From assembly GCA_051004015.1 (NCBI GenBank), contig JBPCKT010000126.1:1-14691 (forward strand): a stretch of 14,691 bases of DNA. The letters are read 5' to 3'. A model generated the notes under the pieces. The model saw only the letters and a program-made list of their open reading frames with translations, searched no databases and had not been told where the DNA came from. Of the stretch, positions 1 through 6,483 are shown in pieces. The position numbers were made by a program, and so were the translations under genes. The DNA is from SXOA01 sp051004015 (GTDB lineage Bacteria > Planctomycetota > Planctomycetia > Pirellulales > Pirellulaceae). Positions within the stretch are counted from its first letter, which is position 1. Each line of letters opens with the position of its first letter.

Positions 1-136
1 GACTCGGACGGCTTCGTCACCTCCACCACCCCTCCAGTTGCTACCGGCTGGAACGACCCCTGCCGGACAGGACTTGCACCTGCAAAACATCAAACACCTT
101 TTCAAGGCGTACCCAAATTGTCAAAGAACAACGTTG

Positions 137-184
137 GAGTCCCGCCTTCAGGCGGCTCCTCAAGACCGCCCGAAGGCGGGACTC
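137..184. repeat. dispersed palindrome, GAGTCCCGCCTTC type
   Basis: Perfect 13-bp arms (gagtcccgccttc at 137-149, its complement at 172-184) flank a centre that can partly pair as well (aggcggctc against gaccgccc). The motif resembles short dispersed palindromes I associate with planctomycete intergenic DNA, but it occurs only once in this window, so its repetitive status is from memory and not shown here. Confidence 0.55.
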
Positions 185-344
185 GAGCGCCCGCAAACTC
201 CCTTTCCACCGCCCTGCGACTACTGTACGTAAGTTTATACACTCAGGTTGGCACAGGCAAGCCCTGGTCCACCAGAATTTCGGAAATTTTCCGCCGCCCT
301 TGGAGAGTGAATCCCGGCGAAAACAACGGGGACCGGTCCATACA

Positions 345-373
345 TTGACGAAGCGTCGGAGCGATTCTACGCT
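345..373 (+). promoter_or_regulatory. possible promoter of the transposase remnant
   Basis: TTGACG (345-350) and TACGCT (368-373) are separated by exactly 17 bases and lie just before the ATG at 380. The -35 matches consensus at 5 of 6 positions and the -10 at only 3 of 6. The position suits the 5' end of an intact transposase gene, so the promoter probably survived together with the first codons. Confidence 0.3.
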
Positions 374-379
374 GTGGGC

Positions 380-484
380 ATGCCCCGAACATCGCGAGTC
401 GCGCCGGGTGGCTACGTGTACCACGTGCTCAATCGAGGCGTGGGGCGGGAGGGAGAAAAGGTGTCAGGAACCGTTTATTCATAA
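380..484 (+). pseudogene. REP-associated tyrosine transposase (RAYT, Y1_Tnp) remnant, N-terminus only
   Basis: The frame from ATG 380 reads MPRTSRVAPGGYVYHVLNRG and then VGREGE. This is the typical start of RAYT/TnpA_REP proteins of the Y1 single-strand transposase class, where the YHVLNRG stretch forms the first strand of the fold. The match stops after about 24 residues: the next codons are those of the hairpin at 456-505, and TAA follows at 482. The HUH motif and catalytic tyrosine are absent, so it cannot be active. An intact RAYT is normally around 200 residues or more. The break coincides with the start of a REP-like palindrome, the class of element such enzymes are thought to act on. 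A deletion or replacement event joined this stub to the hairpin and to the beheaded gene downstream. Confidence 0.75.
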
Positions 485-505
485 AAACGGTTCCTGACAC
501 CTTTT
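456..505. repeat. REP-like hairpin, AAAAGGTGTCAGGAACC family (copy 1)
   Basis: Perfect 21-bp inverted arms at 456-476 and 485-505 surround an 8-base loop. The arm begins AAAAGGTGTCAGGAACC. A second copy sits at 1843-1901, and the hairpins at 10066 and 14511 share the outer consensus. The left end abuts the RAYT remnant and the right end abuts an open frame lacking a good start. Perfect arms suggest a recent insertion or maintained pairing. It could also act as a bidirectional terminator, because A and T runs flank the stem. Confidence 0.8.
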
Positions 506-547
506 GTTCGCCGGCAGGTCACTCGCCAAGCGTTCTCGCGCCAGTGG

Positions 548-1012
548 TTGAGGATTGAAGCGACGGGGCAGACTTTTCCTGCTCCGGGAACAAAGATTGA
601 GTGGCCGATACCGTGGGAACTTCCAAACGACGATCCGGAAGATCCGGAAGGAAAGAAGTTCGGAGACAAATTCGACGAGAGCTATTCCCCCAACGACCAA
701 GACCATATGTTTGTGCTTGACGCTCCGGGAATGGGAGTCGGACCCGACAAAGACGACACCGACAAGAAATGGGTCAGGCAGAACTTCTACCAGTTCGCTC
801 GTGTTAGCTTCAAGGAAGAACCTGAGAAGGAATTTCTCTTGGGTTCGATTTGTTCGGATCGGGATCGGGGGAAGTACCATAACCAGGCTACACTCGTTTG
901 GGATCCGGAGGCTCTTAGGGCGGATGGCGTTACCAAGGGCAAGTGGGTGCGCACAGGGGCCATGGAAAACGAGGTGGGCTTAGACCACCTGGTCATCAAC
1001 GAAGGGGGGTAG
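548..1012 (+). CDS. hypothetical protein, probably the 3' part of a truncated gene
   Basis: This 154-residue acidic, soluble frame has no signal peptide or recognised domain. Its C-terminal half is rich in Asp, Glu, Lys and aromatic residues (WVRQNFYQFARVSFKEE) and looks like genuine protein. The first possible start is TTG at 548, with no ribosome binding site before it. The frame is in fact open back to 485, inside the right arm of the REP-like hairpin, and the residues just after the hairpin (RRQVTRQAFSRQWLRIEATG) blend smoothly into the rest. The simplest reading is a longer gene whose 5' end was replaced by the transposase stub and hairpin. A secreted-protein gene begins 76 bases downstream on the same strand, so the two may once have been cotranscribed. 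If translated at all, the start is uncertain. Confidence 0.5.
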   Translation: MRIEATGQTFPAPGTKIEWPIPWELPNDDPEDPEGKKFGDKFDESYSPNDQDHMFVLDAPGMGVGPDKDDTDKKWVRQNFYQFARVSFKEEPEKEFLLGSICSDRDRGKYHNQATLVWDPEALRADGVTKGKWVRTGAMENEVGLDHLVINEGG

Positions 1013-1088
1013 CGGCGGGCCGCGACTTTACCAGCTCGCCAATTTTTTCCACGAGAACGGCGTTCATTGCACACAAAAAGGTATTGCT

Positions 1089-1835
1089 ATGTCGAAACTA
1101 TGGACATTCCTGTTCCGGGGGATGGCGTTTTTGCTGTTTGCGGGCACGCTCGTTCTGCAAGCTGGTGAACCGCCAGACGCTCCCAAGAAGCCGTCGCCTC
1201 CAGGCGACGAAGGGGCGTTTCAGCTGGAGACTTCAGCCGATGTCTTGCGTATCAAGCGCCTGCGCAGGGGCGCGATCGAAGAATACATCACAATCCTCGA
1301 GCGCCGTTGGCGGGATGAAAAACCATCGGAAGAACTTAATCGGCGGGCAACCATGGCCGCGGATTTGCTTGGCGAGTTGCGGGCCAGCGATTCCGGGAGC
1401 ATCTATGTCCTCTGCCAAAACATTGCCATGCACCGTACCGGGGAACCGTGGAAAGACGGCGTCTCGCCGAGCATCAATCTCGGAGGTGCCCCTACAAGTT
1501 TTAGGCTCGCCGGTTACCCGGCGATGTCGGCGCTCCGACGCATTGGAGGACCGGAAGTGTTTGCGGGAATCCTGGGTTACATGAATGAACCAAGGAGCCG
1601 GGAAGAACTGATGTTTTGTGCGTGCGCCCTTGACCCTTTTGAGGAAGAACGCTTGATCGTTTTGGCGCGAATCAAACTGGCCGAGGAAGAGACGACGAAG
1701 AAGGCATTGAGGAGCAGGGGTGGATGGAACGACCTTCAAGCGAACCTCGCGGAATTGAGGAAAATACTTGAAGATCCAGAGATTCGAAGGAAAAATCCGC
1801 ATTTTATTCCCGGCGGCCCTCCCGAGGATTATTAG
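1089..1835 (+). CDS. small secreted protein of unknown function
   Basis: A 248-residue protein. Residues 1-25 form a signal peptide (basic MSKLWTFLFRG, hydrophobic core AFLLFAGTLVL, likely cleavage after QAG or nearby), followed by a Pro/Lys-rich linker (about 28-38). The mature part is predominantly helical and charged, with a weak HEAT-like look around 140-180 (RLAGYPAMSALRRIGGPEVF), and ends in a basic, proline-containing tail. I recognise no catalytic motif. The start is supported by AAGG seven bases upstream of ATG 1089. The stop lies seven bases before the REP-like hairpin at 1843, which may serve as its terminator. Export to the periplasm is inferred from the signal peptide only. Confidence 0.75.
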   Translation: MSKLWTFLFRGMAFLLFAGTLVLQAGEPPDAPKKPSPPGDEGAFQLETSADVLRIKRLRRGAIEEYITILERRWRDEKPSEELNRRATMAADLLGELRASDSGSIYVLCQNIAMHRTGEPWKDGVSPSINLGGAPTSFRLAGYPAMSALRRIGGPEVFAGILGYMNEPRSREELMFCACALDPFEEERLIVLARIKLAEEETTKKALRSRGGWNDLQANLAELRKILEDPEIRRKNPHFIPGGPPEDY

Positions 1836-1842
1836 GGGGTGG

Positions 1843-1901
1843 AAAAGGTGTCGGAAACAGTGTCAGGAACCCTTTAATGGTATTGGTTCCTGACACCTTT
1901 T
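1843..1901. repeat. REP-like hairpin, AAAAGGTGTCAGGAACC family (copy 2, left arm doubled)
   Basis: Outer arms aaaaggtgtc (1843-1852) and gacacctttt (1892-1901) match copy 1 at 456. Inside, gtgtcaggaacc (1860-1871) pairs perfectly with 1885-1896. The left arm therefore carries two versions of the same half: a diverged aaaaggtgtcggaaac directly followed by gtgtcaggaacc. The right arm has one. The loop region supplies the ATG of the next gene. Confidence 0.75.
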
Positions 1902-2548
1902 TCGCCCCCTTTTTCGCCCCGTATATCGTGCTGCTCTCTGCCTCCTGGCTCTGTTGGCCTAGCCTGGCCGCAATCATTTGGCTCGCGCGCCGAGCGTCCA
2001 CTGCGGACGACTGGCAAACGCTCCGCCGCGTGAGTCTGATTCACCTGCTGGTGGAAACCTCGTGGCTCGTGTTTGTGTTTCTGGCGGCTTGGCTCCAAGG
2101 GATTGAAATCATGTGGTACCGCGGAAACGGACTTTGGCATCTGGCATCCTTGGCTAACATCGTTCCCCTGATCCTATGGCTGAGCCTCTTCTCCCCCTGG
2201 CGGAACATTCCCCAGCGGGCCTGGCCGGACTCGCTGTTCCGCTGGTGCCTGATCGTGGCGCTCGGAATCGCGGTCGTCTCGTGTCTCTATGGCTGGTATC
2301 TGGCGACCAACCGCGAGCGCCTGGACGAATATTACAGTTCACGCGGCGAATACGAATTCCTGTGGTATCCCATTTCGCTCGGGCTGTTCTTCTGGCTCCC
2401 GCAGCTCGCGTGCGGGGTGACGTTTGCCCTGGGTGTAACCTGCCAGCTTTTTCGCGCCCACCAGGACCGCTGGCTAATCGCCCTGGGCTGCGTTTATTTC
2501 GTCCCCTTTTGGCTGACTCTGTTGGTTGCGCCCCGGCTGTTGCATTGA
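1877..2548 (+). CDS. six-helix integral membrane protein, unknown function
   Basis: A 223-residue protein with about six hydrophobic segments, near residues 15-37, 53-74, 89-106, 124-142, 163-191 and 198-218. They are rich in Trp and Leu, and short basic loops (ARR, LRR, TNRER) suggest orientation. I see no transporter, protease or sensor motif. The only ATG is at 1877, inside the right half of the hairpin, so residues 1-9 (MVLVPDTFF) are encoded by the repeat itself. GTG 1928 is an alternative start, but it would cut into the first helix. Either the element replaced the original 5' end or the gene now initiates within it. No ribosome binding site is evident at either start. The gene is convergent with the DUF1559 gene. 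Confidence 0.7.
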   Translation: MVLVPDTFFAPFFAPYIVLLSASWLCWPSLAAIIWLARRASTADDWQTLRRVSLIHLLVETSWLVFVFLAAWLQGIEIMWYRGNGLWHLASLANIVPLILWLSLFSPWRNIPQRAWPDSLFRWCLIVALGIAVVSCLYGWYLATNRERLDEYYSSRGEYEFLWYPISLGLFFWLPQLACGVTFALGVTCQLFRAHQDRWLIALGCVYFVPFWLTLLVAPRLLH

Positions 2549-2571
2549 CTCAGCGCGGGGCGGGAAGTATC

Positions 2572-2595
2572 GGGGGGCTGACGCCTCCCACTCGT
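2572..2595. repeat. short hairpin repeat, 7-bp stem / TGAC loop / CTCG tail
   Basis: GGGGGGC (2572-2578), loop TGAC, GCCTCCC (2583-2589), then ACTCGTC. On the plus strand the stem is complete if one G-U pair is allowed. The layout (7-bp stem, 4-base loop ending AC, NCTCGYC tail) recurs at 14602-14626. It lies between two convergent genes and could help terminate either, although no T run follows. Confidence 0.45.
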
Positions 2596-2630
2596 CAAGC
2601 GATCGGACACGCGGCTGGGACATCCTCGTA

Positions 2631-3578
2631 CTAATACTTCGTTATCGGCTCATTGGCGCCCGTTGTGATCATGCGGCAGACGATGTTGATGTCCACCATC
2701 TCTCCCAGCAGTCGCACCGAGCCGTCGCCGAACAGGACCATGGCACCGTTGCTGTGGAAGCTGTAGATTTCGTTGTCGTTGGTGACATTGACCGCGAAGC
2801 CGCCTGGGGCGGTGACGCCGTTGAGCGTGAAGCCGTGGGTGATGTACTCCGCGTTCCGGTCGGCCCAGCCTGCGCCGCTGCACGTGCCGGAGACGATCTT
2901 GCCGCGAGTGCGGTAGCGGGCGGGCCGCCCGGCGTCCTCGCAAATGAACATCGTGTTGGAGATCCCATCCGAGCACATGCTGAAACCGCGAGACTCGTTT
3001 ACTTCAAGGAATCCCCTGGGGAATCTGTTCGTCAGCGGGCTGATAAATCCGGCGGCGAAGAGGGCCGTGCTGACGGCATTGTTGGGGGCGTAATCGCCGG
3101 GCGCCGACCGCCAGGTGAAGCCGCCAGAAGTACGACTATCCAAGCGGTTGGCGTTGGGCGTGGAAGGGCACCGGAAGATCGGCACTCGCGTTTCTCGCAC
3201 GACCGTGTTTGCCGGATCTCGCCAGTCCCGGTCCCACCGATATTTGTCCGCCAGGGGCTTGTTTTCCGTAAACGGCAGAATGAACACCGCCCAGCCGTGG
3301 TCCAGCCCCGTCGGGATGCTGAAGCGAGTGTGCGGCTCTCGCGCCACGGTGCCCGCGACGGCGCCAGGCGGAGCCACTCTCATCGCGTCGTGAAAGTTGT
3401 GAATGCCAATGCCGATCTGGCGGAGGTTGTTCGAGCACTGCACCCGCCGGGCCGCTTCGCGGGCGTACTGAACCGCCGGCAATAGCAGCGCCACTAGCAC
3501 GCCGATAATGGCGATCACCACCAGTAGTTCCACGAGCGTAAAGCCGCACCGCAGTCCGAAATTGTACTTCCGAGCCAT
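2631..3578 (-). CDS. DUF1559 family protein with type IV prepilin-like N-terminus
   Basis: A 315-residue protein of the DUF1559 (SBP_bac_10) family, which is hugely expanded in planctomycetes. The prepilin peptidase site is G12|F13 in RCGFTLVELLVVIAIIGVL, with Glu17 at the +5 position, followed by the membrane/assembly helix and the family signature LLPAVQYAREAARRVQCSNN. The C-terminus has the usual SFHSNGA...FGDGSV block (His275, Asp285-Ser287). ATG 3578 was chosen over the upstream ATGs at 3599 and 3617 because GGGGGAAG lies just before it and the leader is then the normal short basic one. It is downstream of the lipoprotein gene with a 65-base gap, probably one transcript. It is presumed to be a surface or pseudopilus-like protein; the function is unknown. 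Confidence 0.92.
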   Translation of the reverse strand: MARKYNFGLRCGFTLVELLVVIAIIGVLVALLLPAVQYAREAARRVQCSNNLRQIGIGIHNFHDAMRVAPPGAVAGTVAREPHTRFSIPTGLDHGWAVFILPFTENKPLADKYRWDRDWRDPANTVVRETRVPIFRCPSTPNANRLDSRTSGGFTWRSAPGDYAPNNAVSTALFAAGFISPLTNRFPRGFLEVNESRGFSMCSDGISNTMFICEDAGRPARYRTRGKIVSGTCSGAGWADRNAEYITHGFTLNGVTAPGGFAVNVTNDNEIYSFHSNGAMVLFGDGSVRLLGEMVDINIVCRMITTGANEPITKY

Positions 3579-3643
3579 GACGCTTCCCCCTTTGTGCATC
3601 GCTCTATGATTGCTCACCCGTTTAGCGCACGCCGATTCTCCGC

Positions 3644-4105
3644 TTACTGCAGGTCAATTCTCGGCAACTCGCACCCCGTTCCCTCGACCTTCACCTTCCA
3701 GGCCGAATTCGCGTGATCCGAATATCTTCCCCCCAGCTTATCCTCGATCTCTTCTTCGGAAGTCTGCTGGTCCCCGGATTGGTCTGGCATCCAGACCACG
3801 AGCAGCGCGTATTCCCCAGCGGGCGCGCCGTCCCATTCGCCCGCGGTCTGAATTTTCACGCTGCCGTCGGCAACCACTGCGCCACTGGGATAACCCTTTT
3901 TCCAATCCCCTTGTTCAGTGAGGGGATGCAGAATCACCGTGGCGCCGACCGCGGGCTGGCCCTGATAGAAGACCTGCCCCTTCGTGGGCAAGAGTGGCAC
4001 GCTCGGCCTATCGCCGCTGCCGCAGGACGAAAACGCCAGCGGCAACAGGGCAATCCAAGCAGCCCGCCAGAAGCGGATTTGACCCAACCCACCCAAGTGC
4101 AACAT
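3644..4105 (-). CDS. small lipoprotein with carboxypeptidase-regulatory-like domain
   Basis: A 153-residue protein. Residues 1-27 form a lipoprotein signal peptide ending in FSSC, so Cys28 is the likely lipidated residue. The mature part (about 43-130) has the usual planctomycete pattern LLPTKGQVFYQGQPAVGATV followed by beta-strand blocks (VILHPL, SGAVVADGSVKIQT, GEYALLVVW), a carboxypeptidase-regulatory-like beta-sandwich. Such lipoproteins commonly sit beside DUF1559 genes, as here, and are presumed to be cell-surface structural or binding proteins. ATG 4105 is preferred over the in-frame start at 4138 because GGAGG lies five bases upstream of it and the signal peptide then begins correctly. 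First gene of the pair with DUF1559. Confidence 0.88.
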   Translation of the reverse strand: MLHLGGLGQIRFWRAAWIALLPLAFSSCGSGDRPSVPLLPTKGQVFYQGQPAVGATVILHPLTEQGDWKKGYPSGAVVADGSVKIQTAGEWDGAPAGEYALLVVWMPDQSGDQQTSEEEIEDKLGGRYSDHANSAWKVKVEGTGCELPRIDLQ

Positions 4106-4140
4106 GAGATCCTCCGGCCTCGAACGAGCGCCTGGCAATC

Positions 4141-4168
4141 AAGATAGCACTTGTACTCGCTCTGGCAA
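4141..4168 (-). promoter_or_regulatory. candidate promoter of the lipoprotein-DUF1559 pair
   Basis: On the minus strand, TTGCCA (4163-4168) and TATCTT (4141-4146) are 16 bases apart, 5 of 6 and 4 of 6 matches to the sigma-70 consensus. The inferred transcript start is about 30 bases upstream of ATG 4105. This rests on sequence match and position only. Confidence 0.35.
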
Positions 4169-4251
4169 CTACTTGTCAGAGAAATCCATTGCAAATTCTC
4201 GGCGGCTTCACAGAGACGATTTGCCGACGTTTATCTCTTTGATTTTACAGA

Positions 4252-5235
4252 CTACTCCCGCCGTCCCGCGGCCTTTTGCAGGCGGTCCAGCAGGGCGGCA
4301 CCCAGGCCCTGCGAGGCAGGGGGGCAGGCGAGAACCACGTCGCAGCCGAGGTCGTCGACTTTTCGCAAAGCGGCGTAAAGGGAGCGGGCCTGGCTGGCGG
4401 CATCGTTGCCCAACACAACGATCTCTGTGCCGGCAGGCAATGTCCAATCGGACTGGCCGAGAATGGCCACTTTCTTCCCCTGCTTGATCAACTCCGTGGC
4501 GCGACCATAGAGCTGGTGTTGCTCCACGATTTCCACAAGTGCCCGGGGAGCATAATGGCTTTCCAGCCCGCCGCTGAAACGGGTTGTGATGGATTGGGGT
4601 GAGCGAAGAGTCTGTCCGCAGGTCGCTTCCACCTGCTCCTGCGTAATTGCGCCGGGGCGAAGGATGGCCGGGCTGCTGGTGGAGAAATCGACAATCGTGC
4701 TCTCCAGCCCGACCTCGCAGGTGCCGCCATCCAGGATGAACAGCAGTTTGTCCGCGAATTCTGTCCGCACGTGCTCGACTCGCGTGGGGCTGACGCGGCC
4801 AAAGCGATTGGCGGAAGGGGCCGCGATCGCCCCGCCGAATGCGCGGAGCAGCGCCTGTGCAACCGGATGGCTGGGGACGCGGAGCCCCACCGTAGGGAGT
4901 CCGCCGGTAACAACGTCGCGAGCCCGCGATGAGCGCGGCAAAATCAGCGTCAGCGGCCCCGGCCAATACTTCTCCGCCAGTCGCCAGGCCTCTTCCGGGA
5001 TCTGCTCCGCCCAGAGCGTGATCTCCTGAGCGTCCGCCAAATGCACAATCACCGGATGGTCCGCCGGCCGCCCCTTGGCCGCGAAAACCCTCCGCACAGC
5101 CGCCTCGTTATCCGCATCGGCTCCCAGGCCGTAGACCGTTTCCGTGGGAAACGCCACCAGGCCGCCGGCACGCAAAATCGCGGCCGCCTGCTCAATTTCA
5201 CCGGGCGGAATGTCACTCTTAGGGGGAACGGACAT
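4252..5235 (-). CDS. sua5: L-threonylcarbamoyladenylate synthase, two-domain Sua5 type
   Basis: A 327-residue enzyme that makes threonylcarbamoyl-AMP from threonine, bicarbonate and ATP, the first step of tRNA t6A37 formation. The YrdC/Sua5 core covers about 12-200: GGLVAFPTETVYGLGADA (24-41), KGRP (54-57), WPGPLTLIL (91-99), APSANRFGRVSPT (139-151) and LDGG...GLESTIVD (168-183). The linker motif is SGGLESHYAP (221-230), followed by a C-terminal Sua5 domain to the end. The length fits the two-domain Sua5 form, not the short TsaC. ATG 5235 lies 11 bases after the gap stop codon. There is no strong ribosome binding site, so translational coupling to gap is likely. An upstream extension to 5304 would overlap gap and is not supported. 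Confidence 0.93.
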   Translation of the reverse strand: MSVPPKSDIPPGEIEQAAAILRAGGLVAFPTETVYGLGADADNEAAVRRVFAAKGRPADHPVIVHLADAQEITLWAEQIPEEAWRLAEKYWPGPLTLILPRSSRARDVVTGGLPTVGLRVPSHPVAQALLRAFGGAIAAPSANRFGRVSPTRVEHVRTEFADKLLFILDGGTCEVGLESTIVDFSTSSPAILRPGAITQEQVEATCGQTLRSPQSITTRFSGGLESHYAPRALVEIVEQHQLYGRATELIKQGKKVAILGQSDWTLPAGTEIVVLGNDAASQARSLYAALRKVDDLGCDVVLACPPASQGLGAALLDRLQKAAGRRE

Positions 5236-5246
5236 GCAGCGCCATG

Positions 5247-6290
5247 CTACAGCAATTTCCCCAGCATCACCACCAGATCCGCGGTGCGGCTGCTGTAGCC
5301 CCATTCGTTGTCGTACCAGGACATGACCTTCACGAACTTCCCCTTGTCACCCAGGACGATCGTCCAATCCGGCACGAAGATGCTGCTGCGGGGATCATGG
5401 ACGATGTCGGACGACACCAGTGGATCGGTGCTGTAGCCCAGAATTCCCTCCAGCCCGCCGTCCTTCAATGCCTTTACCGAAGCGGCCTTCATGGCGGCGT
5501 TGACCTGGTCCTTGGTCACTTCGTCCCGCAGGTTCGCGGTCAAATCGACCACCGAGCCAGTCACGACGGGAACGCGGAGAGCGATGCCCGTGAGCTTCCC
5601 CTTCAAATCCGGCAGCACTTCGCCCACGGCTTTCGCCGCGCCGGTGCTGCTGGGGATGATGTTCACTCCAGCAGCGCGGGCCCGATAGGCGTCGTCGTGG
5701 GCCAGGTCCTGCAAGCGCTGGTCGTTGGTGTAAGCATGAACGGTGGTCATGAGCCCGGAGAGGATGCCGAAGCTCTCATGCAGCACCTTGGCAATCGGCG
5801 CCAGGCAGTTGGTGGTGCAACTGGCGTTACTGATGAACTGCATTTCCTTCGTCAACTGCTTATGATTCACGCCAATCACGCAGGTCAGGTCCGGCTTGTC
5901 CTTAGCAGGCGCGGAGAGAATCACCTTCTTGGCCCCCGCGGTGATATGCGCGTCATAGCCCGACTTTCCATCCTTCGTTTTGCCCGTGAAGCGCCCGGTG
6001 CTTTCAATGACGATATCAACGCCCATGTCTTTCCAAGGAAGTTTGGCGGGGTCGGTTTCCTTGAGCACCCGCAGCTTGTCGCCATCGATAATGATGTTGT
6101 CCTTGTCGTGCGAGACCTCCCCCTCATAGCGGCCGTGGGCGCTGTCGTATTTGAAGAGGTTGGCGAGCATGTCGGTGCTCGTCAGGTCGTTGATGGCGAC
6201 CAGGTCGATCTCGTCCCCCCGCTGCTTCATCACCCGCGCCGTCAACCGGCCGATGCGACCGAACCCATTGATTGCCACGCGAATCGCCAT
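5247..6290 (-). CDS. gap: glyceraldehyde-3-phosphate dehydrogenase, type I
   Basis: A 347-residue enzyme that interconverts glyceraldehyde 3-phosphate and 1,3-bisphosphoglycerate in glycolysis/gluconeogenesis. The dinucleotide-binding motif INGFGRIGR (7-15) is followed by ND at 34-35, where Asp favours NAD. The catalytic block is SNASCTTNCLAP, with Cys158 as nucleophile and His185 in TTVHAYT as base. The C-terminal signature WYDNEWGYS is present. Length and motifs are normal throughout. ATG 6290 is preceded by AGGAGA at a good distance. It is the first gene of a pair with sua5, read from the promoter candidate at 6345-6373. Cytoplasmic tetramer by family. Confidence 0.97.
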   Translation of the reverse strand: MAIRVAINGFGRIGRLTARVMKQRGDEIDLVAINDLTSTDMLANLFKYDSAHGRYEGEVSHDKDNIIIDGDKLRVLKETDPAKLPWKDMGVDIVIESTGRFTGKTKDGKSGYDAHITAGAKKVILSAPAKDKPDLTCVIGVNHKQLTKEMQFISNASCTTNCLAPIAKVLHESFGILSGLMTTVHAYTNDQRLQDLAHDDAYRARAAGVNIIPSSTGAAKAVGEVLPDLKGKLTGIALRVPVVTGSVVDLTANLRDEVTKDQVNAAMKAASVKALKDGGLEGILGYSTDPLVSSDIVHDPRSSIFVPDWTIVLGDKGKFVKVMSWYDNEWGYSSRTADLVVMLGKLL

Positions 6291-6344
6291 GTGCGTCTCC
6301 TGTTTTCCTGCGTCAGACTTCCTGGGAACCCGCTCTTTCGCGTC

Positions 6345-6373
6345 ATTGTATCGGCGGCGAATCCGCCCTACAA
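6345..6373 (-). promoter_or_regulatory. candidate promoter of gap-sua5
   Basis: On the minus strand, TTGTAG (6368-6373) and TACAAT (6345-6350) have a 17-base spacer. The predicted start leaves a leader of about 48 bases before the gap ATG. The spacer contains a small palindrome (GGCGG-CGAAT-CCGCC on the plus strand, about 6353-6367) that could be a repeat remnant or an operator. Confidence 0.45.
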
Positions 6374-6428
6374 CCCGCGAAAAACGAGGCTGGCGTGAGA
6401 ATCCCTGCCGTTAACTTCCTACAGGCGG

Positions 6429-6449
6429 AAAAGGCACCGTAGTTGGTGC
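6429..6449 (-). terminator. possible intrinsic terminator of the selenoprotein gene
   Basis: In the minus-strand RNA, GCACC-AACUAC-GGUGC (6449-6434) is followed by C and a UUUU run, about 35 bases after the stop at 6484. A second small hairpin (GCAAGG at 6451-6456 with CCTTGC at 6468-6473) lies directly before it. The 5-bp stem and short U run make it modest. The two hairpins may instead be another dispersed repeat. Confidence 0.4.
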
Positions 6450-6483
6450 GGCAAGGGAGGCGAGCGGCCTTGCTCCTGTCGCG

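Larger units (their letters stand above)
1..379. other. left-edge region without a supported gene
   Basis: No frame here looks like a real protein. One plus-strand frame is open from base 1 to 348, but it reads straight through the palindrome at 137-184 and has no recognisable motif, so it is probably non-coding. The stretch holds that palindrome and, at its right end, the presumed promoter of the transposase remnant. I cannot exclude that the first ~100 bases are the end of a feature starting outside the window. Confidence 0.4.

Noticed and set aside
2526..3485. 319-residue plus-strand open frame opposite DUF1559
   Set aside because: Antisense shadow; composition is Arg/Val/Ala-rich with no motif.
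3579..3617. Longer DUF1559 start (MSNHRAMHKGGSV...)
   Set aside because: ATG 3578 has GGGGGAAG just upstream and gives the normal short prepilin leader.
5244..6398. 384-residue plus-strand open frame opposite gap
   Set aside because: Antisense shadow of a highly conserved enzyme gene.
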